A stretch of 64,000 bases of DNA from Gemmatimonadota bacterium (GCA_009841115.1 VXML01000017.1:124001-188000), one strand, 5' to 3'; shown: positions 24,797-34,314, counted from the first letter of the stretch. The notes: generated by a model from the sequence alone, not told the origin. Numbers and translations are program-made.

Positions 24797-25546
24797 ATGC
24801 TCGTCGATAGCCATTGTCATCTCGACCAATTCGCCGATGCCGACGCCGTGCTCGCGGCAGCCGTCCAAGCTGGGGTAGGGCAGGTCGTCGCCGTCAGCGA
24901 AAGTGCCAGCTCCATGCGCGCGGTGCTCGCGCTCAAGCGGCGGTATCCAGATCAGGTGCTCGCCGGGCTGGGCTTGCATCCGGCGTGGATTACCCAAGCC
25001 ACAGACGCAGAACTCGCCGAAGGACTCGCCTATCTGGCGGCGCATCTGCCCGAGGCCGATGTCCTCGGCGAGGCCGGCCTCGATTACAAATGGGCGGCCA
25101 GCCCGGAGCAGCAGGCCCAGCAGCAGGACATCCTCTCGCAGCAACTCGACCTAGCAGCACAGTGCAGCAAGCCGATCAACCTGCACTCGCGTCGCGCCCA
25201 GCGACAAACCTTAGAGCGGGCCGTGGAATTTAGCCGCCGCACTAAGCTCAACGCCCAGCTACACTGGTTCACTCAGTCCAAAAAACTCGTGCGGATCTGC
25301 CGCGCAGAGCGGATCTACGTGTCCGTCGGCCCATCCGTCCTGTGCGACCCGCAGACCCAAGCCGTGGTCGCGGAAATCGACCGCGAGTTGCTGCTGTTGG
25401 AAACGGACGCGCCCGTGCCCATCGGCGGGGCCGCGGGCCATCCAGCACGGGTGGCAGCAGTCGCCGCCAAACTAGCTGAACTCATTGGGTTCACTGCGGA
25501 GGAGGCCGCGGCCAATTGGGCGCGCTATTTGGGCAAACTGCCGTGA
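24797..25546 (+). CDS. TatD-family metal-dependent hydrolase
   Basis: 249 residues; ATG directly follows the argC stop. TatD proteins are metal-dependent 3'-5' exonucleases on single-stranded DNA/RNA. All ligand motifs are present: DSHCHLD at the N-terminus, GEAGLDYK, INLHSRRA, LHWFTQS and LLLETDAPVP. Length is normal. It probably ends this operon; no clear terminator follows. Confidence 0.85.
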   Translation: MLVDSHCHLDQFADADAVLAAAVQAGVGQVVAVSESASSMRAVLALKRRYPDQVLAGLGLHPAWITQATDAELAEGLAYLAAHLPEADVLGEAGLDYKWAASPEQQAQQQDILSQQLDLAAQCSKPINLHSRRAQRQTLERAVEFSRRTKLNAQLHWFTQSKKLVRICRAERIYVSVGPSVLCDPQTQAVVAEIDRELLLLETDAPVPIGGAAGHPARVAAVAAKLAELIGFTAEEAAANWARYLGKLP

Positions 25547-25618
25547 AAACATCGATATTATGGGAAATGCTATAGCAGTCCTGAATGACCTGAACGATTC
25601 GAGATGCGGATCGTCACT

Positions 25619-25645
25619 CTGCGTCCATCTGCGCCATCTGCGGAT
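25619..25645. repeat. Short tandem CTGCG(x)CAT repeat
   Basis: Three degenerate units, CTGCGTCCAT, CTGCGCCAT and CTGCGGAT, lie in the 157-base gap between tatD and the export gene. The same wording is familiar from intergenic micro-repeats of many bacteria. The rest of 25547-25703 contains only the AGGAGG ribosome site of the next gene. Confidence 0.5.
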
Positions 25646-25703
25646 TATCTTATGGATGATTTAGGAAGGCTATATCAGCGCAATTAGGTAAATAGGAGGA
25701 ACT

Positions 25704-27446
25704 ATGCCAACGAGTATTTTTGCCCTTGCTTGCGCCCTCGTCTTTTGCGGGCTAGCAGGGCCAGTGAGCGCCCAAAGCTTGGAAAGCCTGATCAAGCTGG
25801 GCGAAGAAGAAGTCAAACTACAGCCCCTTTCCGCGTCCGATCTACCGACCCTAAATCAGGATGTGACCTCCAGTAAGGCGAGCCTGCCCGGCAGCTTAGG
25901 CGCGGATAAGACGCGCATCGGTCAGGATCGCGATATAGACCCGGACACATATATCGTCGGCCCCAACGACGTATTGCAACTCTACATCTGGGGCGAATTC
26001 GACCAGCCCTACACCTTGCAGATCAATCCAGAAGGCTACGTTCTCATCCCCACCGTCGGCTCGTTTCACATTTCGGGCCTGTCTCTGACCGCAGCCAAAG
26101 AGCGTCTCTCAACCGCAGTCCAAAACAAGTATCCTAACGTGAACATCAGCATCTCCCTCGTGAGTATGCGCTTCTTCACCGCGTACGTCACCGGTGCGGT
26201 GCTGAACGAGGGCAGCTTCACTATCCACCCGACTACGCGGGTTTTAGATATAATCAAACAGGCTGGCGGCTTTAGGGGCCGATCGCAACTGGTCGCGTTG
26301 CAGGACCAAGATGCCGGTGAAGCCACTAACCGCAACACAGGCCGGCGCTCCATCCAACTGATCCACCGCGACGGCACCAGCGAGCGCGTGGATCTCGATA
26401 TGTTCCTCGCCACCGGCGACCTCGCGCACAACCCATACGTGCGCATGGGCGACATGGTCCACGTCTCGTTTCGCAAGCATTCGGTGTCCATCTTCGGCGC
26501 GGTCAATGAAGAGGGCGAATACGAGTTCCTACCCGGAGACACCCTCGGGGACCTCGTGACATTGGCCAAGGGCTTGAACCGCTCCAAACCGCTGATCAGC
26601 GCCGAGCTCTGGCGCTTTCAGGAGGGAACCGAGCAGGCCGAAGTCGTTGAGCTAGGCGGCACCAAAGAGACGCTGGAGGAACTGAACTACGAGACCATCC
26701 GCCACGTTGAGCTGCGCCCCAACGACGCGATCTTTATCCGCGCGCAATCGCTGTGGCAGTCCACGCACACGGTCGTGATCTCTGGCGAGGTCAAGTTCCA
26801 AGGCCGCTACCGCATCGAACCCGGCGTTACCCGCATCAAGGACGTGGTGGCCGCGGCCGGCGGCCTAACCGATGAGGCGTCTCTCATCGGTGCCCGAGTA
26901 ATCCGCACCAAGGTACGGGCCGAGAAAGACCCTCAGCTAGAGCAGCTAAAGAGACAGAGCGAGGTGGCGGGCCTCACCGACATGAACATCGAGGATCGGG
27001 CTTATCTCAAGACCAAAACCCGCGAGGAAAAGGGGCGGGTCGCTGTCGATTTCGAGCGGTTGTTTGTCGATGGCGACGAGCAGCAAAACATCTTACTCGC
27101 CAACGGCGATGTGATCTTTTTCCCCATGCAGCGGCACACCATCAACGTCAGTGGCCAAGTGCAACGGGCCGGGCTGATCGGCTACGAGCCAGACCGCAAA
27201 GTGCGCTACTACATAACCAAGGCCGGCGGGTACTTGTACGACGCCGACAAACGCAATGCCCGCCTAGTCCGAGCGCGCACGGGCGTCCGCGAGAAACTCA
27301 AAGACAACCTGCTAGTCGAGGTCGGCGACGAAATATGGGTGCCCCAGAAGGAGCGCATCGATTACTGGGCACTCACCCGAGAGACTATTCCCACCATCTT
27401 CAATATTCTGACCCTCGCGGCCTTGTTGAAGGGGGCTTTTTTCTAG
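25704..27446 (+). CDS. Wza-type polysaccharide export protein with several SLBB domains
   Basis: 580 residues; ATG with AGGAGG upstream. It has a signal peptide (FALACALVFCGLAGPVSAQS) without a lipobox Cys. The Poly_export domain is at ~78-160 (YIVGPNDVLQLYIWGEFDQPYTLQINPEGYVLIPTVG). SLBB repeats then start near SVSIFGAVNEEGEYEFLPGDTL, VVISGEVKFQGRYRIEPGVT and INVSGQVQRAGLIGYEPDR. The C-terminus has a hydrophobic segment (IFNILTLAALLKGAFF). It should form the outer-membrane channel for an exopolysaccharide or capsule. It is longer than E. coli Wza (~380). Partner: the Wzz-like gene 27 bases downstream. Confidence 0.9.
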   Translation: MPTSIFALACALVFCGLAGPVSAQSLESLIKLGEEEVKLQPLSASDLPTLNQDVTSSKASLPGSLGADKTRIGQDRDIDPDTYIVGPNDVLQLYIWGEFDQPYTLQINPEGYVLIPTVGSFHISGLSLTAAKERLSTAVQNKYPNVNISISLVSMRFFTAYVTGAVLNEGSFTIHPTTRVLDIIKQAGGFRGRSQLVALQDQDAGEATNRNTGRRSIQLIHRDGTSERVDLDMFLATGDLAHNPYVRMGDMVHVSFRKHSVSIFGAVNEEGEYEFLPGDTLGDLVTLAKGLNRSKPLISAELWRFQEGTEQAEVVELGGTKETLEELNYETIRHVELRPNDAIFIRAQSLWQSTHTVVISGEVKFQGRYRIEPGVTRIKDVVAAAGGLTDEASLIGARVIRTKVRAEKDPQLEQLKRQSEVAGLTDMNIEDRAYLKTKTREEKGRVAVDFERLFVDGDEQQNILLANGDVIFFPMQRHTINVSGQVQRAGLIGYEPDRKVRYYITKAGGYLYDADKRNARLVRARTGVREKLKDNLLVEVGDEIWVPQKERIDYWALTRETIPTIFNILTLAALLKGAFF

Positions 27447-27473
27447 CATAAGAATCCCAAGGAGCACTACTGA

Positions 27474-28676
27474 ATGAATACCCAGAAAAAAGAAATCGAC
27501 ATCATCGATCTGCTAACGGCACTGCACGCGGGCCGATGGCTGATCATCGGCGGCACCTTGGCCATCTGCGTCTTGGCCGGTGGCCTCAGCTTCCTCTTGC
27601 CAAAGGAATACGAGGCCACCGTGCAAATTCTGCCCCCCCAAGAGAAGAAGCAGAGTTTTGGTTTTTCCAGCATGCTCGCGTCCTTACCCATACCCGCCTT
27701 GCGCCTCGGGGAGAGGGGCACGCCATCTGACATTTCTCTCGCCACCATCGGGAGCGTGACGACGCGGCGGCGGATGGTCGAGAAATTCGGTTTGATGCAG
27801 CGCTACGAGGCCCGCACTCTGACTGACGCGATTGAGACCCTCGCCGACAATACCACGGCCGCCATGACCGAAGAGGGCATGCTTGCGGTATCAGTCCTAG
27901 ACGAAGACCCGCAAATGGCCGCCGACATGGCCAATTACTACATCGCCCTGCTCGATAGCACCAACAAGCGGTTCTCGCATAAGACGGCCTCCGACCGCTT
28001 GGACTTTATCCGCGGGCTTTTGCAAGAAGAAGATAAAAAGCTAGAGGACAAGATGAAGCTGCTGGAACAGTTCCAGTCCGAGCACAATGCCATTTCGATC
28101 GCGGATCAATCCCGCGCCGTGATCCTGACGGCCACCTCAATGCAGACCGCCGTAATGGAACTCGGAATTGAGCGCCAACGGCTCATTCAGTCGGGGCTAG
28201 GTCCCAACCACGACAAGGTCAAACAGCTCGAGCGCGAAATTGACCTGCGGCTGGGGACCCTCGCTTTCTTGCGCGATGGCCCCAGCCCCACCGACAACGG
28301 CTTGCGGCCAAACAAAGCACTGCGACTACAACTGGACGAAAACCTCTTCCTGCCGCTGAAGCAGATCCCGAGCGTGGCCCAAGAGTACGCAGACCTCGAA
28401 AAGGATGTCCTCGTGCAGACGTCCCTTTTGCTGGTCCTGCTGCAACAGGAGGCCCAAGCCCTGATCGAGGCTAAGGACGCCACTTCGACCGTGCAGATAC
28501 TCGACCCGGCCACGCCGCCCGAAATCAAGGCCAAACCCCAGCGCATGCTGATCGTATTTCTCGCCGGCTTACTCAGCCTCATCGCCTCAGTCTCCTATGT
28601 GCTGGGGGCGGTGTACATGCGGGGCCTTCAACAGCGCTGGCGCGAGCGGCGCGAGGCGACGCCTGAAGTTCTATGA
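27474..28676 (+). CDS. Wzz/Wzc-type chain-length determinant protein without kinase domain
   Basis: 400 residues. The short N-terminus ([23 protein letters not shown]) leads to membrane helix 1 ([21 protein letters not shown]). A periplasmic domain rich in coiled coil follows (~150-330), then the proline-rich [25 protein letters not shown] with helix 2, and a short charged tail. No Walker motif, so it is the Wzz type. It would control the length of the polymer exported by the adjacent SLBB protein. No glycosyltransferase cluster or Wzx/Wzy is present here. Confidence 0.88.
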   Translation: MNTQKKEIDIIDLLTALHAGRWLIIGGTLAICVLAGGLSFLLPKEYEATVQILPPQEKKQSFGFSSMLASLPIPALRLGERGTPSDISLATIGSVTTRRRMVEKFGLMQRYEARTLTDAIETLADNTTAAMTEEGMLAVSVLDEDPQMAADMANYYIALLDSTNKRFSHKTASDRLDFIRGLLQEEDKKLEDKMKLLEQFQSEHNAISIADQSRAVILTATSMQTAVMELGIERQRLIQSGLGPNHDKVKQLEREIDLRLGTLAFLRDGPSPTDNGLRPNKALRLQLDENLFLPLKQIPSVAQEYADLEKDVLVQTSLLLVLLQQEAQALIEAKDATSTVQILDPATPPEIKAKPQRMLIVFLAGLLSLIASVSYVLGAVYMRGLQQRWRERREATPEVL

Positions 28677-29113
28677 CTATTCAAGTAAAAGTGATCAACA
28701 AGGGAGACCAACCACTGCCCACCTATGAGACAGCGCACAGTGCCGGCCTCGACTTGCGCGCCGCGTTATCAGAAGAAGTGGTGCTAGCACCCGGCGAGCG
28801 TGGCCTCATTCCCACGGGCCTGTTCCTCGAAATTCCCCCAGGGTACGAGGCACAGGTCAGGCCGCGCAGTGGCTTGGCCCTCAAGCGCGGCCTAACGCTG
28901 CTCAACGCCCCGGGTACGATCGACGCCGACTACCGAGGCGAAGTCGGCGTCATCATGGTCAACCTTTCGGCCGAGGACCAGCACATCGACCCAGGCGAGC
29001 GCATCGCCCAACTCATCTTCGCGCCGGTGACGCGCGGCGAGTGGATCGAGGTCGAGGCACTTGCCGAAACGGAGCGCGGCAGCGGCGGCTTTGGCTCGAC
29101 GGGAAGGCGCTGA
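28673..29113 (+). CDS. dut: dUTP diphosphatase
   Basis: 146 residues; ATG overlaps the Wzz-like stop (ATGA). It cleaves dUTP to dUMP and PPi. The five trimeric-dUTPase motifs are visible: [19 protein letters not shown] (with the catalytic Ser), [26 protein letters not shown] and the C-terminal P-loop-like [11 protein letters not shown]. Length and order are standard. The link to polysaccharide export genes is probably only positional. Confidence 0.95.
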   Translation: MTIQVKVINKGDQPLPTYETAHSAGLDLRAALSEEVVLAPGERGLIPTGLFLEIPPGYEAQVRPRSGLALKRGLTLLNAPGTIDADYRGEVGVIMVNLSAEDQHIDPGERIAQLIFAPVTRGEWIEVEALAETERGSGGFGSTGRR

Positions 29114-29139
29114 AACTGTCCAAAAGTGGGTGAAAAAAG

Positions 29140-29176
29140 AAAGGGGCCGATACTCTTGTTGGAGTACCGGCCCTTT
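29140..29176. terminator. Bidirectional terminator between dut and the Mo-hydroxylase operon
   Basis: Arms 29140-29155 and 29161-29176 pair over about 14 bases with one bulged G and one mismatch (AAAGGG-CCG-TACTC against GAGTA-CGG-CCCTTT). A-rich sequence precedes it and CTTTGTATT follows, so it can work in both directions between the convergent genes. Confidence 0.75.
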
Positions 29177-29197
29177 GTATTGCATCCGTATGGCTGA

Positions 29198-29467
29198 CTA
29201 ACCCGCGCCCCCCGATATAGCCGGCAGGAAATGGACCTCGCTTTGCGGCCCCACCTTAGCCCTTAGCCCAGCCGCGACCACTTCGCCATCCACCGCCACG
29301 GCAATCTCGGTTTTGATGCGGTCGCCATCGAGCACCCGCTCCTTGAAGCCGGGGTAGCGGGCGTCGAGCGCGGCAACGACTTCGCGCACGGTCGCGCCCT
29401 CTACCTCTACTTGCTGCTGGCCAGCAGTCAGCTTCTGCATCAGCGAGGGAATCCAAGCTACGGGCAT
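29198..29467 (-). CDS. MoaD/ThiS-like ubiquitin-fold sulfur carrier
   Basis: 89 residues. The beta-grasp pattern (VEGATVREVVAALDARYPGFKERVLD) and FLPAISGGAG at the C-terminus fit a MoaD-type carrier, but the chain ends Gly-Gly-Ala-Gly rather than the Gly-Gly required for thiocarboxylation. Trimming of Ala-Gly would be needed, or it acts only as a binding domain. It starts six bases after the molybdenum subunit gene, so it is the last gene of the hydroxylase operon and probably serves molybdopterin supply or maturation of that enzyme. Confidence 0.75.
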   Translation of the reverse strand: MPVAWIPSLMQKLTAGQQQVEVEGATVREVVAALDARYPGFKERVLDGDRIKTEIAVAVDGEVVAAGLRAKVGPQSEVHFLPAISGGAG

Positions 29468-29473
29468 GATGGG

Positions 29474-31756
29474 CTAACCGCCGGCAGCCTGCGCGGCCCG
29501 TTCCTCGTGCGCCTGCAACGCAGCGACAATGCGGTCGGGCTTCATGGGCAATTCCTGCGGCCGCACGCCAACGGCATTCTCAATGGCCGCGGCAATGGCC
29601 GCGGGCGGCGGAGCGATGTTGGCCTCGCCAACGCCGCGCACGCCATAGGGATGGCCCGGATTGGGGACTTCGACGATGATGGTCTCAATCATCGGCAGAT
29701 CGAGGCTGGTCGGAATCCGGTAGTCGAGAAAGCTGGAGTTGTCGAGGTGGCCGTCTCCACTGTAGAAGTACTCCTCGTTGAGCGCCCAACCAATGCCTTG
29801 CACCGAGCCGCCCTGCATCTGGCCCTCGACGTACGCCGGGTGAATGGCCCGACCCGCGTCTTGGACGACCGTGAAGCGCAAAATATCCACCTTGCCGGTC
29901 TCGGGATCCACCTCGACATCGGCGATATTGGCCGCAAAGGAGCCGCCGACGCCCGAGTCTGGGTCCACGGTAGCGCGGCCAATGACCGGACCGCCGGTCT
30001 CTTCGAGGCGGCCAGCTAGTTCCTTAAAGGTCAACTCGTTGTCGCCGGAACGGAAGACGCCATCGTCAAACTCGACTTGGCTTACTTCGACTTCCCACAG
30101 TTGGGCCGCGCGCTCGCAGAGCTGATCTTGCACGTCGAGAGCGGCCTTGTACGCAGCCCAGCCAGTGGCGTACGTCACGCGACTGCCGCCGGTTACGTCC
30201 GTGTGGCCAATCGAATCCGTGTCGGCCACTTGCGGTTTGACGTCTTCGGCCCGCAGGCCCAAGGTCTCGGCAAACTGCATGGCGACCGATGTGCGCGTGC
30301 CGCCGATGTCGGTCGAACCCTCGACTAAGCTAACCGTGCCGTCTGCGTTGACGCTGGCCGTGCAGGAGGACTTGAGCCCGACGTTGAACCAATAGCCGAC
30401 CGAGATGCCACGCCCTCCGTTGGGGCCAGTGGGCGCTGAACTCTGGTAGTGCTCTGAGTCGCGGATGGCTTCCAACACCTCCTTGCAGCCCATCTTCGGA
30501 TACACCACGCCGTCAATGCGGCGGGTGCCGGTCGTCGCGGTATTTTTTAGCCGGATCTCCAGCGGCTCCATCCCCAATTCGGCGGCCAGCAAATCGACCA
30601 CGTGCTCGGTGGCGAAGGCCACCTGCGTCGAACCTGGGGCGCGATACGCAAAACTCCGCGGCTTGTTGACCACTACGTCATAGCAGTCGATCCGGCCATC
30701 GGGTATGTCGTAGCACGAAAACACGCACATGGCAGCCGCGCCGACCAAGCCGCCGGGATACGCCCCGGACTCAAAGGCGATATAGGCGTCGGCGGCCACG
30801 ATCTTGCCGCTTTTGTCAGCACCCATCTTGATCTTGACGTACGACCCAGGAGTCGGGCCGGTGCTCTCGAAGACGGCTGGCCGGGTCATAATCATCTTGA
30901 CGGGTTGGCCGCTCGCCTTGGAAAGCAGGGCGGCAACCGGCTCCAAGTAAATCGGAATTTTGCCGCCAAAACCGCCGCCGATCTCTTGCGGCACGACCTT
31001 GATCCTCGAAATAGGCATGTCCAAGACCGCGCCGACTTGGGCGCGCGCAGTGAACGAACCTTGGGTGCTAGTCCAAATCGTCAGCTGGCCATCGGCGTTC
31101 CAACTCGCCGTGGCGTTGTGCGGCTCGATGTACCCTTGATGCACAGTAGCGGTCTGAAACTCGCGCTCCACGACCACGTCGGCCTCGGCAAAGGCCCTTT
31201 CCGGGTCGCCGAGCCGGTGCTCGAAGTGGGTAGCGAGGTTACTCTTGCGACCAGTGTCTTCCCCAAACTCTTGGGTGGTCATGTCGTCGTGGAGTTGAGG
31301 CGCGCCCTCCTGCATGGCCTCGCGCACATCGAGCACGGCCTCTAGTTCCTCGTACTCGACTTCAATCAGGTCAAGCGCCTCTTCGGCAATGTGGACGCTA
31401 GTGGCAGCAACCGCGGCGACTGGGTGCCCGCTGTACAGGGCCTTATCCGTGGCCAGCACGTTGTCGCGCAGGTATTTGAGCCGGGCCGGGCCTTCGCCGA
31501 GATCGACCATCTGGTCGCCGGCATCGGGCAGATCAGTGCCCGTGAGGACGGCCTTGACCCCAGGCAGGGCCGCGGCTTTAGACGTGTCTATGGACTTGAT
31601 GCGCGCATGGGCGTGGGGCGAGCGCAGTACCTGTCCGTAGAGCAAGCCGGCCAACCGGGTGTCGGCGCCGTAAATGGCGCGCCCAGTGACCTTGTCCACG
31701 CCGTCGTGGCGAATGGGGCGGGTGCCGATGACTTTGTAACCGTTGTTGGCAGGCAT
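29474..31756 (-). CDS. Molybdenum-binding large subunit of a xanthine dehydrogenase/CO dehydrogenase-family hydroxylase
   Basis: 760 residues; ATG with GGAGG upstream. The large subunit holds the Mo-pterin cofactor and hydroxylates its substrate with water. Landmarks: IRHDGVDKVTGRAIYGADTR at the start, IGGGFGGKIPIYLEPVAA (the cofactor-binding glycine loop), FAYRAPGSTQVAFATE (no CoxL-type AYxCSFR, so not a true CO dehydrogenase), and the catalytic Glu in GVRGVGEANIAPPP. Substrate is unknown; members act on purines, nicotinate, aromatic acyl-CoAs and aldehydes. Operon order is FAD, 2Fe-2S, Mo subunit, MoaD-like. Confidence 0.9.
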   Translation of the reverse strand: MPANNGYKVIGTRPIRHDGVDKVTGRAIYGADTRLAGLLYGQVLRSPHAHARIKSIDTSKAAALPGVKAVLTGTDLPDAGDQMVDLGEGPARLKYLRDNVLATDKALYSGHPVAAVAATSVHIAEEALDLIEVEYEELEAVLDVREAMQEGAPQLHDDMTTQEFGEDTGRKSNLATHFEHRLGDPERAFAEADVVVEREFQTATVHQGYIEPHNATASWNADGQLTIWTSTQGSFTARAQVGAVLDMPISRIKVVPQEIGGGFGGKIPIYLEPVAALLSKASGQPVKMIMTRPAVFESTGPTPGSYVKIKMGADKSGKIVAADAYIAFESGAYPGGLVGAAAMCVFSCYDIPDGRIDCYDVVVNKPRSFAYRAPGSTQVAFATEHVVDLLAAELGMEPLEIRLKNTATTGTRRIDGVVYPKMGCKEVLEAIRDSEHYQSSAPTGPNGGRGISVGYWFNVGLKSSCTASVNADGTVSLVEGSTDIGGTRTSVAMQFAETLGLRAEDVKPQVADTDSIGHTDVTGGSRVTYATGWAAYKAALDVQDQLCERAAQLWEVEVSQVEFDDGVFRSGDNELTFKELAGRLEETGGPVIGRATVDPDSGVGGSFAANIADVEVDPETGKVDILRFTVVQDAGRAIHPAYVEGQMQGGSVQGIGWALNEEYFYSGDGHLDNSSFLDYRIPTSLDLPMIETIIVEVPNPGHPYGVRGVGEANIAPPPAAIAAAIENAVGVRPQELPMKPDRIVAALQAHEERAAQAAGG

Positions 31757-31776
31757 GGCGTTCCTCCTCGTTGGGT

Positions 31777-32256
31777 TCAGGCGCTTTGGCGCACTTCCTC
31801 AGCCGCGTCGAGGACGGCGCGGACGATCTTGTCGTAGCCCGTGCAGCGGCACAAGTTGCCGGCCAGCCAGTGCCGCACTTCGTGCTCGGAAGGATTGGGG
31901 TTGTGGTCGAGTAGAGCTTTGGAAGCCACCAAAAAGCCCGGCGTGCAGATGCCGCATTGCAGCGCGGCGTGTTCGAGGAACTTCTGCTGCACCGGGTGCA
32001 GGCTATCCGGGCTGGCAAGGCCCTCGACCGTGCCGATCTGTTTGCCATCGGCCTCGACGGCCAGCATCAGACAAGAATCGACGAGGACGCCATCAACGAC
32101 GATGGAACACGCGCCGCAGTTGCCGTCGTTGCAGCCTTCCTTGGTGCCAGTAAAGCCGAGCGTCTCGCGCAATACTTCGAGCAGGCTTTGGCGCGGCTCG
32201 CAGAGAAACTCGGTCGGCTCCCCATTGATCGTGGTTTGGACGTGTATTTTGCTCAT
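31777..32256 (-). CDS. [2Fe-2S] small subunit of the molybdenum hydroxylase
   Basis: 159 residues from the ATG at 32256 (MSKIHVQTTINGEP), with AAGG upstream. Plant-type cluster ligands lie in CNDGNCGACSIVVDGVLVDSC; the second, helical cluster in CGICTPGFLVAS and GNLCRCTGYDKIV. It passes electrons from the Mo site to FAD. Length is standard. It lies 20 bases before the large subunit gene. Confidence 0.93.
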   Translation of the reverse strand: MSKIHVQTTINGEPTEFLCEPRQSLLEVLRETLGFTGTKEGCNDGNCGACSIVVDGVLVDSCLMLAVEADGKQIGTVEGLASPDSLHPVQQKFLEHAALQCGICTPGFLVASKALLDHNPNPSEHEVRHWLAGNLCRCTGYDKIVRAVLDAAEEVRQSA

Positions 32257-32309
32257 GTACCTTAACTCCGAATTTGGGCCGCTTGTTGCGGCGAGTGAGA
32301 ATCTTCTAT

Positions 32310-32363
32310 CGCCGACCGCATGGTCGGTGCAGAGTGTTTTCCGCCGACCAAATGGTCGGTGCA
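32310..32363. repeat. Two palindromic repeats in the hydroxylase operon
   Basis: Two 22-base units start 32 bases apart (32310-32331 and 32342-32363) and differ at only two central positions (GC versus AA). Each is a palindrome with CCGACC and GGTCGG arms. They lie in the 121-base gap between the FAD- and FeS-subunit genes; the gap is otherwise empty. Confidence 0.7.
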
Positions 32364-32377
32364 ACTTCTAATACCTT

Positions 32378-33286
32378 CTATCCGGCCGCTTCCTGCACGG
32401 CGTTGGCGACGAACTGGCCGCGGGCCCGCGCGACAGCACCTGCGAGGGTGCGCTTGACCAGCACCCCGACGAGATGGGTGCGGTACTCGGCTGGGCCGCG
32501 CATATCGGAAATCGGGCGAGCCGCACTCTGGGCTGCGGTAGCCGCCGCGTCAATGGCCTCGTCTGAAACGGCTTGGCCCGCTAGGCTATCGCCGGCCTCG
32601 CGCGCGAAAATCGGCGTAGGGCCGACCGCGGCGAGCGCAATGCGCGCGGCCTTAAACTCCTTGCCGCGATTGGCCAAGGTGACATGGGAGGACACTCCGA
32701 CGACGGCGATGTCCATCTCGTTGCGCGGAATGAAGCGCTGGTAGTGCGAGCCCGTGTTCTTCCTGGCGATCGGAATCTGGAGAGAAACCAAGATCTCACC
32801 GGGCGCGAGCACGCTGCGGCCTGGAGCGGTGCAAAAATCCTCTACCGCGACTTGGCGCCTGCCGTCCGGCCCAGCGATGTGGCACACGGCCGAGTGGGTA
32901 ATCAGGCTGGGGATCGTGTCCGCACTCGGAGATGCGTTGCACAAATTGCCACCAAAGGTAGCGCGGCCCTGTATCTGGATGCCGCCGATAATGGCAGCCG
33001 AATCGATGAGCCCAGGGTATCGCGCGACGATTTCGGGGTCATTGTACATGCGCCAGCAGGACACGCCCGCGCCGATGACCAAACCCCGGCGAGGGCCGTA
33101 GGAAAGCTCGTTGGCCTCGGGGACGTTCTTGATGTCGATGATGCAGTCGGGCGCAAAGCGCTTCCCGCGCAACTGGACGAGCAAGTCGGTGCCACCAGCA
33201 AGGACGCGGGCGGCCTCGCCCTTCTCGGCCTTAAGGGCCACGGCCTCGCGCAATGTGCTGGGGGCGCAGTATGCAAAATCTTTCAA
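32378..33286 (-). CDS. FAD-binding medium subunit of the molybdenum hydroxylase
   Basis: 302 residues from a TTG at 33286 with AGGAGG seven bases upstream. Conserved FAD blocks: VLAGGTDLLVQLRGK near residue 34 and TFGGNLCNASPSADTIPSL near 110; then the C-terminal CO-dehydrogenase-flavoprotein domain (ARIALAAVGPTPIFA). First gene of the operon, behind the promoter at 33335-33363. Confidence 0.92.
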   Translation of the reverse strand: MKDFAYCAPSTLREAVALKAEKGEAARVLAGGTDLLVQLRGKRFAPDCIIDIKNVPEANELSYGPRRGLVIGAGVSCWRMYNDPEIVARYPGLIDSAAIIGGIQIQGRATFGGNLCNASPSADTIPSLITHSAVCHIAGPDGRRQVAVEDFCTAPGRSVLAPGEILVSLQIPIARKNTGSHYQRFIPRNEMDIAVVGVSSHVTLANRGKEFKAARIALAAVGPTPIFAREAGDSLAGQAVSDEAIDAAATAAQSAARPISDMRGPAEYRTHLVGVLVKRTLAGAVARARGQFVANAVQEAAG

Positions 33287-33334
33287 GGAAAAACCTCCTC
33301 GCTTATTAATTAGTGATCGCTAAGTTCGCGCCTA

Positions 33335-33363
33335 ATTATGGAACGCCCCACCTCCGCTGTCAA
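33335..33363 (-). promoter_or_regulatory. sigma70-type promoter of the molybdenum hydroxylase operon
   Basis: Minus strand: TTGACA (33363-33358), 17 bases, CATAAT (33340-33335). The translation start is about 49 bases downstream of the -10 box. Box quality and spacing match the two promoters near the toxin-antitoxin genes. The rest of 33287-33438 shows nothing else. Confidence 0.7.
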
Positions 33364-33438
33364 GAGCGATAAAAGAGGTCGGATAGCCGGATTTTTCTCG
33401 GAGAAACCCTCGGCGTAGAGCGCGTCAACAGCTTCTCA

Positions 33439-34314
33439 TCAATCGCTCCCCGCCCCCGCTTCGAAGCTCCAATAGACCGTTTCGATCCAGCGCCGCGCTG
33501 GCACGAAAGACCACGCCCACGACGCCCATTGATCGTCGAGTCCCTCGGCGCTGATCTGGTCGAGCGACATGCCCGCGGCTCGGCTCGTGCGCACGCTATC
33601 CGTAGTCTCCACCAACATGCGGTGATAAGCCTTCAAGTCGTCGAGCGTAGCGACCGGGCCGTGCCCGGGGATGATTTTCGCGTCCGTGGGAAGCTGGTCG
33701 ATGAGCGCGGCAATGTGTTGCGTCAGAGTCTCGACGTCGCCGCCGTACTCTAGATCGACAAAGGGAAAGATACCATTGAAGAACAGGTCGCCGAGATGGG
33801 CGATCTGGGCGTTGACAAAGAATACGGCAATGTCCCCATCGGTATGGGCGCGGGGAAAGTGAACGGCGCGGATTTCTTCGCCGTTGAAGAACACAGACGC
33901 CGACTGCTCAAACGCAATCTCTGGCAAGGCAACCACCGGCTCGGGTTCAATGTGCCGCTTGCCAAATTCACCGCCCATCGCCAAGCGTTTGCGGACATTG
34001 ACGTGGGCCAAAATCGTCGCGTGCTGGCCAAAGGCGCGATTGCCGCCGATGTGATCGCCGTGGAAATGCGTGTTGAAGATGTACTCGGGCTGGCCGTCAA
34101 AACGGGCTAGCGCAGCGCGAACCGCATCGGCCTGCGACGCCAATTTGTCATCCACCAAAAGAATGCCGTCGTCGCCGACGCAAACCCCGACATTGCCGCC
34201 ACCACCTTGCAACACATATACCGCATCGCTGAGCTGGTGAAGCGATAGTTCGGCGGTCGCTGGGCTAGCCGCCAATAGTGCCGCGATCAATGGACAAACA
34301 TTTAAGAAGCGCAT
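33439..34314 (-). CDS. Exported metallo-beta-lactamase-fold hydrolase
   Basis: 291 residues with a signal peptide (CPLIAALLAASPATA). Zinc motif HFHGDH (His83, His85, Asp87, His88), with later ligands in FPRAHTDGDIAVFF and IIPGHGPVA. This form, with VLQGGGGNVGVCVGDDGILLVDD before the motif, is typical of periplasmic MBL proteins found near quinoprotein systems (SoxH-like). Substrate unknown. It is the last gene of a long minus-strand run, 35 bases after the CRTAC1-like gene. Confidence 0.82.
   Translation of the reverse strand: MRFLNVCPLIAALLAASPATAELSLHQLSDAVYVLQGGGGNVGVCVGDDGILLVDDKLASQADAVRAALARFDGQPEYIFNTHFHGDHIGGNRAFGQHATILAHVNVRKRLAMGGEFGKRHIEPEPVVALPEIAFEQSASVFFNGEEIRAVHFPRAHTDGDIAVFFVNAQIAHLGDLFFNGIFPFVDLEYGGDVETLTQHIAALIDQLPTDAKIIPGHGPVATLDDLKAYHRMLVETTDSVRTSRAAGMSLDQISAEGLDDQWASWAWSFVPARRWIETVYWSFEAGAGSD

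Noticed and set aside
29474..33286. Aerobic CO dehydrogenase (coxMSL)
   Set aside because: The large subunit lacks the AYxCSFR active-site motif; AYRAPG indicates another hydroxylase of the family.
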